NCBI RefSeq assembly: GCF_014905175.1
Contig: NC_057789.1
Span: forward strand, 15,552,876-15,616,875
Source of the DNA: Aphidius gifuensis
Lineage: Eukaryota > Arthropoda > Insecta > Hymenoptera > Braconidae
DNA: 64,000 nucleotides
Direction of reading: 5' to 3'
Positions 8,417 through 20,405 of this stretch are shown here, in pieces; the first letter of the stretch is position 1; each line of letters opens with the position of its first letter. The position numbers were made by a program, and so were the translations under genes. Under the pieces are notes generated by a model. That model had not been told where the DNA came from and made no database searches. It was given only the letters and a program-made list of their open reading frames with translations.

Positions 8417-10310
8417 TGTAATGTCCGGCGGTAAGCCGCACTAATTTTTTTTTTATTTTTCTTTTATTATTATATAAATTAAATATTCAGGGTACTTTTT
8501 AATACCCCTAGCTCCATCTTACAGGACGTCAAGTTACAATATTTAAGGGAGCTAGAGGTTTTGCACCCCCAACAAACCACTTGAGCCGGCACTATTGCCA
8601 AGCGCATCTACCGCCAATTTTATTTTTGCAAATTAAATATAAATTAATATAATGAGTGATATCGACAGAATCTTAAAAATATAAGGATTCTCTCGGTACC
8701 ACTCATGTCATAATTAGACGAGTAGAAATAATTTTAATTAAGATAGGAAAATCCTAAGATTTTCCTCAGCCAATGAGAAATAGTCGACATAAGGAAAGTG
8801 GAACTGGACCAAGGAGGAAAACCGAACATCCCCGAAGGATCCCCACCTACCCTTATGTTCTAAGGGCATCGAGCGAGATCGATCGCTAGATCTCGGTCAC
8901 TCGGTCAGAGTTAGTTCCTTGACCTACACCAGCTCTTCCAGCTCTAACTAGCATAGGCACTTTGCCTCGTCGCATTTTAATTGCTCTAAAAACTTAGAAT
9001 ATTTTCTACGAATCAGCACAACTGTAAGTTATACTTATTCAATATTGCATTGACTATTTTATCAATTTATTGCTTCAATAATATTTAAGTAACATTTGGT
9101 TACTTAAATCAGTAATTTAAATTCATTAAATCACTTACAAATTTAACTTGAAATAAATTACGACCGCATGGTCTAAAATTTTCTTGCTTGAGTAAATTAA
9201 ATTTAAAGCACGTATTGTGGTGCATTTTCTAATCAAATAAATATTGAATAGAATAAATTACATTTTTGCTATAGTAAATAATCAATTATTTATTTAAAAT
9301 AATTGAATATTTAATTATACAAATTTACGACCTCGTGGTCAGCCATTCAACAGTGAATACAATTTATAAAATACAGTGAAAAGTCTCGTATAATAATTTT
9401 ATTTTAAATTCAAATAAAAGTAACATTTATTGTGATTCTATTGTAAAGTCAGTGCTACGTTCATGTCTACAATTTGACATAATTTAATCGTCGATCACAT
9501 ACAACCAACTTGTATAATTACATTGTACTACAATTAAATAAAATATATATATATATATATATATATATTCTTGCACATCATTACTGGCGATATTGTAACC
9601 AAGCCAACCTGTCAGTTTTGCGAGCGTCTCCGAGGTCAAGCCAAGGTACACGCCATCACTAGATTGCTAGATTAAATCACCGTCGCTCAATGTAAGTACT
9701 TTTCTTTAAATAAATTTTGTTCAGTGTTTTTTGTGAATTTATAACAAGTGTAAAAATATTAATATTGTAAAAGCCAAGCGTCATCGTAGCGTCAATGTAG
9801 AGTCAGTGATTTGATTAATTAATCGACTGGATTGCTTCTCAATCCCGTCGCTTGTATTTTCGGCCGTCATAATTTTAATATTAATCGGGTAACTCGCGAT
9901 TTTAATATTTCTCTGTCTCTGACTCCGTCACGACCGCATGGCTTTAGGTTCTCTTATTTCGACGTGACGCGCGAGTAATATTTAATTGGGTTACATATTT
10001 TTATAATTGTTTTTGTATCGTATTTTCATGTAATAGCAACAGGGTAATTTACAAATAAATTGTGCTCCGATTTTTACCGAATTTACAAGTGTTATTTAAA
10101 ATTATTTCTACCGCATTTATTGTGTTATATTTTCGCGTATTTTTCAGGTTCCTTTTTACCTCTCCCTACATTACGCATTTCCGTCTCCCTACCATTCTTA
10201 TGCGCCATTGCTGCGCAGGAAAAACAGGGTTAATTAAAATATATATCTAGTTGGATTATTTTACAGGGCAATATTGATTGTCTAATAAATGATCCGGCTA
10301 CGATATTTCA
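8417..10310 (+). mobile_element. long terminal repeat (about 1.9 kb)
   Basis: Starts with TGTAATGTCC and ends with ATATTTCA directly before a primer-binding site, giving the TG...CA form of an LTR. It holds a (TA)n run at 9542-9568, three related motifs (ACGACCGCATGG or ACGACCTCGTGG near 9160, 9325 and 9928) and several AATAAA signals. No protein-coding frame of note. Because a primer-binding site follows, this is a 5' LTR relative to what comes after, while also lying just beyond the 3' end of the element to its left. Confidence 0.8.
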
Positions 10311-10328
10311 TGGGGGCTCGTCCGGTTT
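10311..10328 (+). other. primer-binding site, tRNA-Pro type
   Basis: TGGGGGCTCGTCCGG follows the LTR end with no spacing. These 15 bases are complementary to the 3' end of animal tRNA-Pro (including CCA), the same primer used by murine leukaemia-type retroviruses. The next bases diverge. Confidence 0.85.
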
Positions 10329-10423
10329 CAAGACGATAAAACGCGTACGCGAGGGGTAGAATTAGGCCGAGAAAATTAATTACGCGCGCGGGAAAATTCG
10401 GAGAAGAAATTGTTCAAACAACT
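10329..10423 (+). mobile_element. start of retroelement leader, truncated
   Basis: About 95 GC-richer bases (ACGCGTACGCGAGGGG, ACGCGCGCGGG) continue from the primer-binding site as the leader of a second element. The composition changes abruptly to AT-rich DNA near 10424, so the internal region is deleted or replaced there. Confidence 0.55.
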
Positions 10424-11357
10424 TAATAAATAAATTAATAAAATATTAAAACTTGCTGAATATATCGACATTGATAATAAAAATAAACTTTTACGTAAAG
10501 ACAAAATATTACAATTAATTACAAATGCATTATTTGAAAATAATGGCTTTACAATATGCTCCGATATTTGTAAGCAACTGAAATTGTTAAAAATACAACA
10601 CATTCATGTATATTTAAAATTCAACAATTGGAATATTTGAAAATGTTAAAAATCATAATTTTTAGATAAAAAAAATCAAATTTAAATACAAATAATATTG
10701 AGGATAATATATCATAAAAAAAATAACATGATAATGTACAAATTTTTATCAATCAATTTATGATAATTGTTCAACAAGTAGAATTGATACAAAATGTAAA
10801 AATATTCAATGCCAGATATTGATAATACAAAGCTAAAAATATGTCAAACATTATTAACAAAAACAACACTCAATGAAACAGCATGTTATGGCTATGAAAT
10901 TAATTAATTTTGCTTACGACTTTGATGTTTGATTTTTTTTTTGACAAGAGTTTTTTTTATCCTTTCCTTGTGCCTTGAAAAGTTGTATTGTCTCATTTTT
11001 GAATGCACCATAGCATTAAAATTCTTATTTCACTGATAATTGATATGGTTAATTATTACAACTGTTGTTTTTTAATTAAAAAAATATTGTTTAAATAATT
11101 ATTTATAAAAAAAGTGTATTAGGAGGCTTTTGAACTACTGATTTATCAAGTTGACAAGTAGATATGGTTTAGAAAATAGAACAACGAATTATAGTAATGC
11201 AACGAACATTTAAAATGTTAAATTAGGGAGCAAAATTACTTTGTTTTATATATTATTTATTTTAGATATTATTATCGTATATACATAAAGATAATATGTA
11301 TTTGTAATGCTCGATAAATGATTGATTTAATTTATGTACATATGTTTGATTTTTTTT
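10424..11357. other. AT-rich region with a short coding-like remnant
   Basis: A plus-strand frame from about 10430 to 10637 reads like protein (LLRKDKILQLITNALFENNG, then FTICSDICKQLK), then breaks up. No family recognised. From 10640 to 11357 I see only AT-rich sequence with T runs. Confidence 0.35.
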
Positions 11358-13508
11358 TTAATCATGTAACAGTGGTATCACAAAAATTCTTATTGGTGAT
11401 TTATTTGAAAAATTAAGATCGAATCTTACCATTTTACTTTCAATTTCATTTAATGAAATTGTAACAGAACCTGGTCCTGCTACATTTTGCAACTCCCATG
11501 AACTTTGACTCCCAGAATTTATCAACTCATCATCATAAATATGATCTTGAATTCTCCATTGAACTCCATCGATGAGAATATCGTTGCCTGAATGATAAAT
11601 TGTCTGAACTTCAATAACACGTTTATTTTTTAATAATATCATATTGTCTGGACGTTTGGGTGACAATATTATACTTTTGTATTGAAGTTTTTGTATTCCA
11701 CTATGAGTCTCTTTTATTACTCGTGTTTCCATCTGTAATTTTGCTCTTTCATTGAGACATGATTGTTCATGCAGTCGACGAAATAACTGAGCCGTTTTTC
11801 GAGAAGGACAACGAAGTAGTCTCTTTATTTTTCCGAAATAATTTTTGAAAGGAAAAGCATTCATCTCGCTTAAACTGCATCCAATATTTTCAACATCATC
11901 GGCAATATGGAGCAAGTTATGTACATTTATTGAAGCTGAGCTGTCTTCATAAATAGATTTGAATTCAATAAAGCATAATCGGAACAAATTTTTGGCAACT
12001 GAAACACTAGCTTGGGCAGTTTTTTTGCACCACAATAATCTTGAAGCATGATGGAATTTTAAAAAATGACTGTATTGTTTTTCTGGAATTATATCTTGAA
12101 GCAAAATAGGTCCTGCATACAAAGCAAAGAATTTGTTTTCTGTTGCTTTGTATTTAGAAAAATCAAGTAAGTCACGAGTTTTTCTCGCAAATTCAGCTGG
12201 TACTTGAGGTTTAAGAATTTCCAGTCGTCGTGAAACTTCAGCCTTGAAATTTCTACTGACTCTAAATCTCGAATCAGCAGCAAACCAAAAGTCAAGTAAA
12301 TTAGCCATTATACCCATAAAACCAAGATGCATGAAATCAAGCACGAAAGCTGTGATCATATTTATTTTTGGATCAATAAAGCATAATGATGATGCTCCTA
12401 TTCGATGTCCAGGTTCATTGGATTCTCGAAATGCTTCATCACTTCTTGGTTCTTCATCATCTTCAAAGAATACTCGGCGATGGTCTATGCTAATACCTTT
12501 GACTCGACAGCGCTCACAGCCACTACTCCCAGCATGACCAGCTATACTTTCCATAAATGCTCGTGCTGGAGTGTCTGCTATGAAACAATGTATCTTAATT
12601 TGAAAATATCTTTGTGATATCAGAATACCTTTATCAAGTAGCTGATTAATTTCAAAAAGAAATTGAGCAAAATATTCATGGACATCTTTGGGCTTTGATT
12701 TTCCTGTGTAAACAGCGATAACAAAAGGTTCATAACAAATTCAAGAAGAATAAATTTTGCACAACAAAGGCCACATTCCAAGACTACTTGATTTTGACAG
12801 TGAAAGACCATCACAGTGGAATCGTAGTTGAAGAATGTTTGATTCATGTGCAGCCATGTTAATGCAATTTTCTATGCCTTTTGCAATACCATGATACGCG
12901 AATTCTCCAGGAGATCCACTAAGATCATCCATTGGCTCAATTTTATATTTTGCTTCTGCAGTATTCAAAAATGTTTTTGACGATTTTGGAATTTTGACAC
13001 CAAAATTATTCCGCATTATTTGGAGCAAATCATCGAGATGCGTTTGGGGGACTTGTCGTTTAATTGCCCATCTTTTCAGATTGTTTTTCCCTTCTCTGTC
13101 ACTATCATCCTAATCAGCATGTCCATCATCTAGGTCTTCATCTTCGTGTCTATCATCATCACCATCACCATCTTCATCACTATCTTCATCGCTATCACTA
13201 ACAATATCTTCATCTTCATCTTCATCTTCATCTTCATCTTCATCTTCATCTTCATCTTCATCTTCATCTTTATCTTTATCAGCGTCTGCAAAATTAGATC
13301 CAGCATCATTAACACTAGTGACATCATCACTCTTATTTAGATCACGTAGATCTACATTTCCAGCATAATCATGAACTGTACTATCAGTTTCATTTTCTGA
13401 TGATGAATAATCATGATTTTCACAAGAAGCTAGATGATACTGGCGTTTCCTATATTTTCTCATCCGTTTAGCAGCTCGCATTGATGATTTTATTCGTCGC
13501 TTTTCCAT
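11358..13508 (-). pseudogene. CACTA/CMC-like transposase, two in-frame stops
   Basis: One minus-strand frame of about 717 codons, broken only by TAG at about 13110 and TGA at about 12741, with the same frame on both sides of each. The N-terminus is basic (RAAKRMRKYRKRQ), followed by a long Asp/Glu tract. The middle reads PFVIAVYTGKSKP, then SGCERCRVKG, DFMHLGFMGI and KATENKFFALYAGP, the order seen in transposases and transposase-domain proteins of the CACTA/EnSpm-CMC group, which cut and paste DNA through a DDE catalytic core. The C-terminus is less conserved. Terminal inverted repeats were not found. The low number of lesions indicates a fairly recent inactivation. Confidence 0.7.
13203..13283. 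repeat. (TCTTCA)n microsatellite inside the transposase gene
   Basis: Tandem TCTTCATCT units encode the Asp/Glu tract of the minus-strand transposase. The open frames on the other strands here are by-products of this repeat. Confidence 0.85.
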
Positions 13509-13783
13509 TATTTAAATGATATTATTTGAAAATATTGATCAGACTTGATAAAATATCTAGGGACTTTTTTTAAATGGATTATACTTTGCATAACCTGCCT
13601 GTCAAATTCATGTAAATTTCATTTTTATTCTCACCTCAAATAATTAAAATACGTAAAACAATTAATAGTATGATATAATTATGATAATCAATGAATGTAA
13701 AAAAACTAAACAATGCTATAAGATATTTTTATGGACCGTTAACTCATCAAATATTAATGATATCATTGATAATTAATTTTTTT

Positions 13784-13859
13784 CTATGTCGGATTTAGCA
13801 CGGAGAGGCGTAACGGTATACATCGGACCGACTTATTTTTCGAGGTATTTCCGACATAG
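13784..13859. repeat. short inverted repeat, 76 bp
   Basis: CTATGTCGGA and its complement TCCGACATAG bound a GC-richer 76-bp segment. It may be a tiny foldback element or an internally deleted transposon. Bases 13509-13783 upstream are AT-rich and show nothing else. Confidence 0.5.
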
Positions 13860-14165
13860 CTAAGTAAAAATTAAACGGGGAAAAAAAATAGAAAAATATA
13901 TAAAAAACTGCGAAAAATCGCGACTGGGGGGGGGGGGGTACGTTCTTAGGGGTTTGAATTTCCAAGGGTAATTTAATATGAATTTGTTTTCATAGAATGG
14001 GGATATTACGATATCCGAGACACCCCTTTTTTTTGTTGGTTTCTTATAGGAAATTTTCTCAGGATTACGGGAAAAATACGGAAAAAATTCCTACGAATGC
14101 GCAAAGTGGTTAAAAATTGAGTTTAATATTAAAAATACGGCTATTTATCGATTATGTAAATATTA

Positions 14166-14806
14166 GGGTGTTTTTTTTTTTTTCGATATTTTTTTTTCTC
14201 TTCACCCATCTTTATACAAGTTCATACAACTCTAAATCATGCCCAGAAAAAATTTGAACTCAATTGAAAAATATTTAGAGGTGGTTCAGGAGTCTTTTGT
14301 TTTTTCCATTTGATTTACATGGGGTTAATACACTTTATTCACTATTTTGATCATGGAGGCTTTAATTTTCGACCGTTCAAGTTCACGTTGGTCTCATTTG
14401 ATAGAGTATTGAATTCTATAGCATATAATATTCATAGTTTTGATCATTTACAATTAAAAAAAAATAGTGAAATAATGCATCAAAAAGGTAGTATTTACAA
14501 TTTTTCTGAAAAACAAAATTGTAAATGATCAAAACTATGAATATTATATGCTATAAAATCCAATACTCTATAAAATAAGACCAACGCGAACTTGAACGGT
14601 CGAAAATTAAAGCCTCCATGATCAAAATGGTGAATGAAGTGTATTAAACCCATGTTAATCAAATGGAAAAAACAAATGACCCCTGAACCACCTCTAAATA
14701 TTTTTCAATTGAGTTCAAATTTTTTCTGGGCATGATTTAGAGCTGTATAAACTTGTATGAAGATGGGTGAAGAGAAAAAAAAATATCGAAAAAAAAAAAA
14801 ACACCC
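14166..14806. mobile_element. palindromic TA-target MITE nested in foldback
   Basis: GGGTGTTTTTTTTTT at one end and its complement at the other, flanked by TA on both sides. The arms of about 290 bp are nearly identical (for example TCTTCACCCATCTTTATAC), with a loop near 14450-14520. It splits the left arm of the surrounding element, so it is younger. Confidence 0.85.
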
Positions 14807-15174
14807 TAGTAAATATACTGTGTAAAATAATAATTATTTCTAGAATCTAGTAACGGCATTTGATAAAACTCGTCGAGTTGAAGAAAAAAGTCCGAATAAA
14901 AATTTCGATATCTCGAAAAGTTTTCAAGCCCCAAAAATTTAAAAATTTCGATATATCAATTTTCTTGATTTTTTTAAATTTTAATAATGGAATTCGATAG
15001 AACTCGTCGAGGAGAAAAAAAAAGCCTATATAAAAACTTCGATATCTCGAATAGTTTTCGAGCCAGCGATATTTTTAAATAAAAAAATTTTAAAGATAAA
15101 AAAAACTTTTAATTACTGATTGTCACCTATTGTTAAGCACGAATATGTGTTTTTTTTTTTTTAAATAATGAAAA

Positions 15175-15550
15175 TTTGACACGCTATATTTTTTACTTAG
15201 CTAAATATTTTACTTAGCTATATTTTTTACTTAGTCACAATTATAGCCAAACACACAATATCTACATAATTTTACGTAGCTATATTTTTTACTTAGCTAA
15301 ATGTTTTACGTAGCTAAAAATTTTACTTAGCTATATTTTTTACTTAGCTATATTTTTTACTTAGCTAAATATTTTACTTAGCTATATCTTTTCCTTAGCT
15401 ACATCTTTTCCTTAGCTACATCTTTTTCTTAGCTACATCTTTTCCTTAGCTATATTCTTTACTCAGTCACAATTATAGCCAAACACACAATATCTACATT
15501 ATTTTACTTAGCTATATTTTTTACTTAGCTACACCTTTCCTTAGTCTTAG
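15175..15550. repeat. TTAGCTA minisatellite
   Basis: Irregular tandem units such as TTTTTTACTTAGCTATAT and CTTTTCCTTAGCTACAT fill the centre of the foldback, with two copies of CACAATTATAGCCAAACACA inside. The same TTAGCTACATCTTTTCC motif recurs in other elements of the window. Confidence 0.85.
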
Positions 15551-16863
15551 TTATAGATAAACAAACAATACCTACATATTTTTACAAGCCAAAACATTTT
15601 ACTTATAGTCAATAATCCAAAAACTATTCGAGATATCGAAATTTTCATATGGGCTTTTTTTTTCCTCGACGAGTTCTATCGAATTCCATTATTGAAATTT
15701 AAAAAAAATCAAAAAACCCGATATATCGAATTTTTTGAATTATCGCGGCTCGAAATCTTTTCGAGATATCGAAATTTTTATTTAGACTTTTTTCTTCAAC
15801 TTAACGAGTTCTATCAAACGCCGTTACTAGATTCTAGAAATAATTATTATTTTAATAACTATACGATATATAACCGATAAATAGCCGTTTTTTGATATTT
15901 CAACTCGATTTTTAACCACTTTGCGCATTCGTAGGAATTTTTTCCGTATTTTTCCCGTAATCCTGAGAAAATTTCCTATAAGAAACCAACAAAAAAAAGG
16001 GGTGTCTCGGATATCGTAATCTTGCCCATAGAATACGTTAAAAAAAAGTCGGCAATAGTGATGCATTCTTGGTGAAAAAAAATAAAACGGGAACAAAAGT
16101 AAATAAAAAACCGCGACTGGGAGGTCGTTTGGCGTTGGTTAGGGGTTTGAATTTTTACGGGTAGTTCAATATAAGTTTTTTTTATTATAATCCGTAATAA
16201 AAAAAAGGCAATAACGACGCGTTTATGGTAAAAAAAAAATTAAACGGGGAAAAAAAATAGAAAAATATATAAAAAACCGCGAAAAATCGTGACTGGGGGT
16301 CGTTTGACGTTCGTTAGGGGTTTGAATTTTTGAGTGTAATTGAATATAAGTTTGTTTTCATAGAATACACAAAAAAAAGGAGGCAATAGTGACGCGTTGT
16401 TGGTAAAAAAAAATTAAACGGAGAAAAAAAATCGAAAAATATATAAAAAACCGCGAAAAATCGCGATCAGGAGGTGGTTTGACGTTCACGAGAGGTTTAA
16501 GTTTTCAGGGGTAGTTTATTATAAGTCTGTTTGAATTTGATATGTAATAAAAATTAGGCAATAGTAACGCGTTGTTGGTAAAAAAAAATTAATCAAGGAA
16601 AAAAAAATAGAAAAATATATAAAAAACCGCAAAAAATCGCGACTGGGGGGTCGTTTGACGTTTGCGAGGGATTTGATTTTTCGAGGGTAGTTCAATATAA
16701 GTTGGTTTTATTATAATCCGTAATAAAAAGAAGGCAATAGTGACGCATTGTTGACAAAAAAAAATAAAACGGGGAAAAAAAATAGAAAAATATATAAAAA
16801 ATCGCGACTGGGGAGTCGTTTGACGTTCGCGAGGGGTTTGAATTTTTGAGGGTAGTTCAATAT

Positions 16864-18096
16864 TGTAACGAGATTTGGCAGATCTCGCGCTCCCGAAAAT
16901 AATTAGAGGTCTGGTCTGAGGGGTTTTATCGACTAAGACGCTAATTAATACGACCGGTTTGTGAGTGGCCTCGGTAGTGACATCCATTTTCGCCTGAATG
17001 TCAGTGTTGACTTGGTAGACATCCACCACGAGTGGATAATCCGGATTCCTACCCTGGCTACGACAGATTCGTATCCCCTACTTCGACACTCCCACCGGAG
17101 AGTCGCATCGAGGTGTGCGCACAGATGGTCGTATGGAGTGGGTCAAACGGGAGTGGGGATAGAGAGTCCATAAAACTGGTGATCGCTGGCATCTCACTGC
17201 CAGTCGTCGGCCGGCTCTCGGAGCTGGCTGATGGCACCGGGACTGGTGACAGTCCGTGGTTGGCTTCCGATGAAGCTAGCTGACTCCTTGGTGGAGTTGG
17301 CTGGTGACTTGGTGATGTCGACATGCTCCTATGGAGGAGCTAGTTGATATCATTGGTGAAGCTGGCATGACTCCTTGGTGGAGTTAGCCGACTTAGACGA
17401 TGACGTCGACTGGGTCCTAGGATGGAACTAGTTGATGTCACTGATGAGTCCAACCAAGCTCCCGATGCGTGGTGCATGCTCTCGGGGGTGATTTACGATG
17501 TCGCTACGCTGAATAGGTAGGACGTTGTATATCACTCGCTCTCTCGCTCTAGTGTGGTTACTTACTGTCAGGGTAACCTATAATCGAGTAGCCAAATGCA
17601 TAGAGTGGTCCGGCGTAAGACCAGCGTGGCTGCGGATGGACTTTATGTTCGACTACTTGATGCACTAGAGTGAGTAGACAATAGGAGGATATTCGGTGAA
17701 GCCTGTGAGGTACGAATATCCTCGTTCTCGTATTGACTCAGGTTGTGCGAGTGAGTTAAACCAAAGTTAATGATCCCGGTAATAACCGCCGCCGCGGGGT
17801 GAGGTTATTACGCTCCCGGCCAATACTAAAAACAATATACATTTTAGTAATGGTGCCAGAGTGACGTTTTGGAACTAATATGGTGGACCGCGCCCCTCTA
17901 CCATTTTCTTACTGAACTAGTCGCTACCGAAATGGCCGTCGGCGGCCATTGCTCCCGAAATTACCCCACGGTCCGTTGGTTGCCGTTATACACCAGCTGG
18001 CTCCCTCCTGGCGGTAAGAGAGGAGGATGGTGAGAAATCCTCGTTGATCCCATAGTAACTGAGGCTTCTACTTTATCGGTGGAAAAATCAGTTACA
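16864..18096. mobile_element. solo LTR, 1233 bp, ATAT target duplication
   Basis: Begins TGTAACGAG and ends CAGTTACA, with ATAT on both sides (16860-16863 and 18097-18100). The uninterrupted satellite unit reads CAATATAAG at this place. It is much richer in G and C than its surroundings and has no pol or gag, so it is the product of LTR-LTR recombination. A 4-bp duplication fits Ty3/gypsy integrases. It is unrelated in sequence to the LTR at 8417-10310. Confidence 0.9.
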
Positions 18097-18400
18097 ATAT
18101 AAGAGTTTTTAAATATAATTTGGAATAAAAATTAGGCAATAGTGATGAATTCTTGGTAAAAAAAAATAAAACGGGAAAAGAAAATAAAAAAAAAAATAAA
18201 AGAACCGCGAAAAACCGCGACTGGGGGGTCGTTTGACGTTCGCGACAGGTTTGAATTTTTGAGGGTAGTTTGATATAAGTTTATTTTAATGGAATACGTA
18301 AAAAAAAGTAGGCAATAGTGATGCATTCTTGGTGAAAAAAAATAAAACGGGAAAAAAAATATAAAAAAATAAATAAAAAAACCACGAAAAACCGAGACTA

Positions 18401-18720
18401 CGAAGTGTAGGAACTCGATTTAGGTCATGAAATTTATGCTCCCATTCGAGAGTTATTTTTTTATTAAGCTCTATCTATAATTAAATTGTTTTTCATTATT
18501 TATTTAGTCTGGGGCCCCGGAACCTTCGTCATTTAATTTGAAAAGTTTATTATTTTTATTTTGGGTAGTTCATTATTTAATCAAGAGGCACGGTAGTGCC
18601 TCGCGTCAAGTATGAGAAAAGAAAAAAAGTGGGAGCAACGAGATTAACTACCGTGCCTATATATTATCGGCATAGAGCTAACCCTAACCCTCCAATTCGT
18701 TGTATAATTAATATATCACA
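18401..18720. other. non-coding, with a segment repeated at 55 kb
   Basis: 18590-18633 (AGGCACGGTAGTGCCTCG, CGTCAAGTATGAGAAA) is found inverted at about 55325-55376. AGGCAC/GTGCCT is itself a small hairpin. No gene. Confidence 0.5.
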
Positions 18721-19855
18721 TGTTAATTTTGATGATGACAATGATAGTTGCTGTCAGTGAGTTACAAAACATCATTATCAAGTGTCGAAGATCTTCAAGC
18801 TTGGTTGAGAAAAAATTTAACAGTAAGTTCACTTAATGATTTGTCGAATGATACAACAAAAACAATTGATATGAAAACTTTTACGAGACCGAAAAAAATG
18901 GAAGAATGAGTTTGGAATTAATAATGGAAATAACATCACCAACAAGTAATAATGTTTGGAAATTAAATTATTCACAAGAATCATCAATAAAAATGAATAA
19001 TGAAAATAATAAAAATCAAAAAGACATAGATCATGTGTCAGCAATGTTAAGACCATCAGTGTCAGGCACGTTATTAACACTATATTGAAAAGTCTTGTTG
19101 CATTTTTAAATGTGCCACAATCAAATAATATTAATTCTTTTATTAATTGAACACCTGATTTTGAGAATGCAACAATTATGAACACATCAAGACCATTTTT
19201 TTTTTAGATACATCAACAAGAGATATTGATAAAATTGATAAAAACGAAATTAACGATAATAAATTTACATATTCAGATTGAAATATTCACAATGTAACGA
19301 TGACATTGGTGATTGTTTAGCAATGGCTGTTTCAGAAATTTTACCTGAATCAATGATGCAAATAAGTATGTCTAGTAATGTTTCTGAAAGTAATCTATTT
19401 TCAAAAGATCATTTGGATAGTTCAAATGGTGAAATTGACGATAGTTTTCACAGTAAAACTATTACTAATACAAATAATACTTATACGTCTAAATCGTTAA
19501 ATGTATTGGGCAAAAAAAAATAATAATATTTTTACTGAATCATTAAACGTTTTTAATGGTAAAAATTTGAGACTTTAACTTCATTTGAAAAAACAAATTA
19601 TGCCACATTCACTGAACTAGTTGATGTTATATCAACAAAATATAACGAAATTGTTGATACCTGTTATTATCGAATATGTCAATAGACAATAATGAGACAT
19701 TTACAAAGTTATTAGATAGTTTGTCGAAAAAAAAAAAAAAAAAAAAAAAAAAATGAAACATTCACATCAAGTGAATTTAAAAGTGCATTATCAACACCAT
19801 CAGTTAGAAAATCATTAATTTCTAATGCTACATATGAAACTGATTCGCCCAATCA
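18721..19855 (+). pseudogene. degenerate coding remnant, family unknown
   Basis: Several frames alternate between short Ser/Asn/Thr-rich protein-like stretches: about 18780-18907 (LQAWLRKNL, then TKTIDMKTFTRPKK), 18906-19088, 19278-19523 and 19755-19850 (SEFKSALSTPSVRKSLI). Stops and frameshifts separate them, and an A run (19727-19753) interrupts. It looks like a host gene that has decayed. I do not recognise it. Confidence 0.35.
19499..19690 (+). repeat. direct duplication, copy 1 (copy 2 at 21558-21747)
   Basis: About 190 bases, starting AATGTATTGGGCAAAA and ending ATATGTCAATAGAC, recur at 21558-21747 with only short A-run length differences. The copies are near identical, so the duplication is recent relative to the decay of the surrounding gene remnant. 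Confidence 0.9.
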
Positions 19856-20215
19856 TTAAAGCTATGCATTGTAACGATTCTTGTCTTGCTGACTTGGGTA
19901 CTCTTCCTGATCGATATCAGAAAACACTCACGGGTGATAAATTTCGTTTCAAAAATTTAAAATCGCTTCCAGCTTGTTGTTGAGAAACACCATCCTGACC
20001 TGTATTCTGCACTTGGTGAATTTCAAAAAGAACAAGCTGACGCAGAAATAATGATAGCAGAGCTGAGTCTGGGAAGAAAAGTCCGGGCTATGCCGAAAAG
20101 AAAATGGATAGATTTCTAGAAAGGAATAATGTCCCTTGTGGCTAGTTATGGATCGTTCCACGAGTTAGAATTTTTAAAAGCTATTGCACATGATATTGTA
20201 ATCTAATAAATAAAT
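19856..20215 (+). pseudogene. transposon-type ORF remnant
   Basis: Frames include LADLGTLPDRYQKTLTG, then ALGEFQKEQADAEIMIAE and GRKVRAMPKRKWIDF, separated by at least one frameshift. GC content is above that of the neighbours. This resembles ORFs that recur in insect transposons, but I cannot name the family. Confidence 0.35.
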
Positions 20216-20232
20216 AAATATAAATAAAATGA

Positions 20233-20405
20233 TACACTTGAAAAAAATTTATTCGGGAAAAAAATACTCGGGAAAAAGGTTATTCGGGAAAAATGATATT
20301 CGGGATTTATATTTCGGGAAAAATGTATTCGGGAAAAAGGTCATTCAGGATGGAGGTCATTCGCGAAAGAAGCCATTCGGGAAATTTGATTCGGGATAAA
20401 GGACG
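20233..20405. repeat. ATTCGGGAAAAA minisatellite
   Basis: About ten degenerate copies of a 14-18 bp unit, ATTCGGGAAAAAGGT and variants. No coding sense apart from an incidental open frame. Confidence 0.85.

Larger units (their letters stand above)
13999..16026. mobile_element. foldback element with 8-bp target duplication
   Basis: CATAGAAT at 13991-13998 and 16027-16034 flank a 2028-bp element whose arms are inverted copies: 13999-14163 plus 14809-15060 on the left, about 15620-16026 on the right. Shared arm sequence includes CGATATCCGAGACACCCC. The left arm is split by a later insertion (14166-14806). The centre is a TTAGCTA minisatellite. No coding sequence, so non-autonomous. Confidence 0.85.
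13868..18400. repeat. ~174-bp satellite array, interrupted by insertions
   Basis: Units begin near 13868, 16081, 16239, 16413, 16587, 16765, 18166 and 18340. Each contains AAACGGGGAAAAAAAATAG, ACCGCGAAAAATCGCGACTG, GTCGTTTGACGTTCG, GTTTGAATTTTTGAGGG and GGCAATAGTGACGCGTTG. Spacing is 158-178 bases. The unit is probably an old satellite or a repeated transposon end. Two mobile elements interrupt it (13999-16026 and 16864-18096). Correcting for the second restores the spacing to about 164. Confidence 0.85.

Noticed and set aside
7851..8436. 20-bp target-site duplication of an insertion
   Set aside because: It would have to begin exactly at the LTR terminus by chance, and the enclosed 546 bp has no transposon ends or tail. 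Two LTR starts are more likely.
13130..13340. coding ORFs in other frames of the acidic repeat
   Set aside because: They follow from the six-base repeat that encodes Asp/Glu in the transposase frame.
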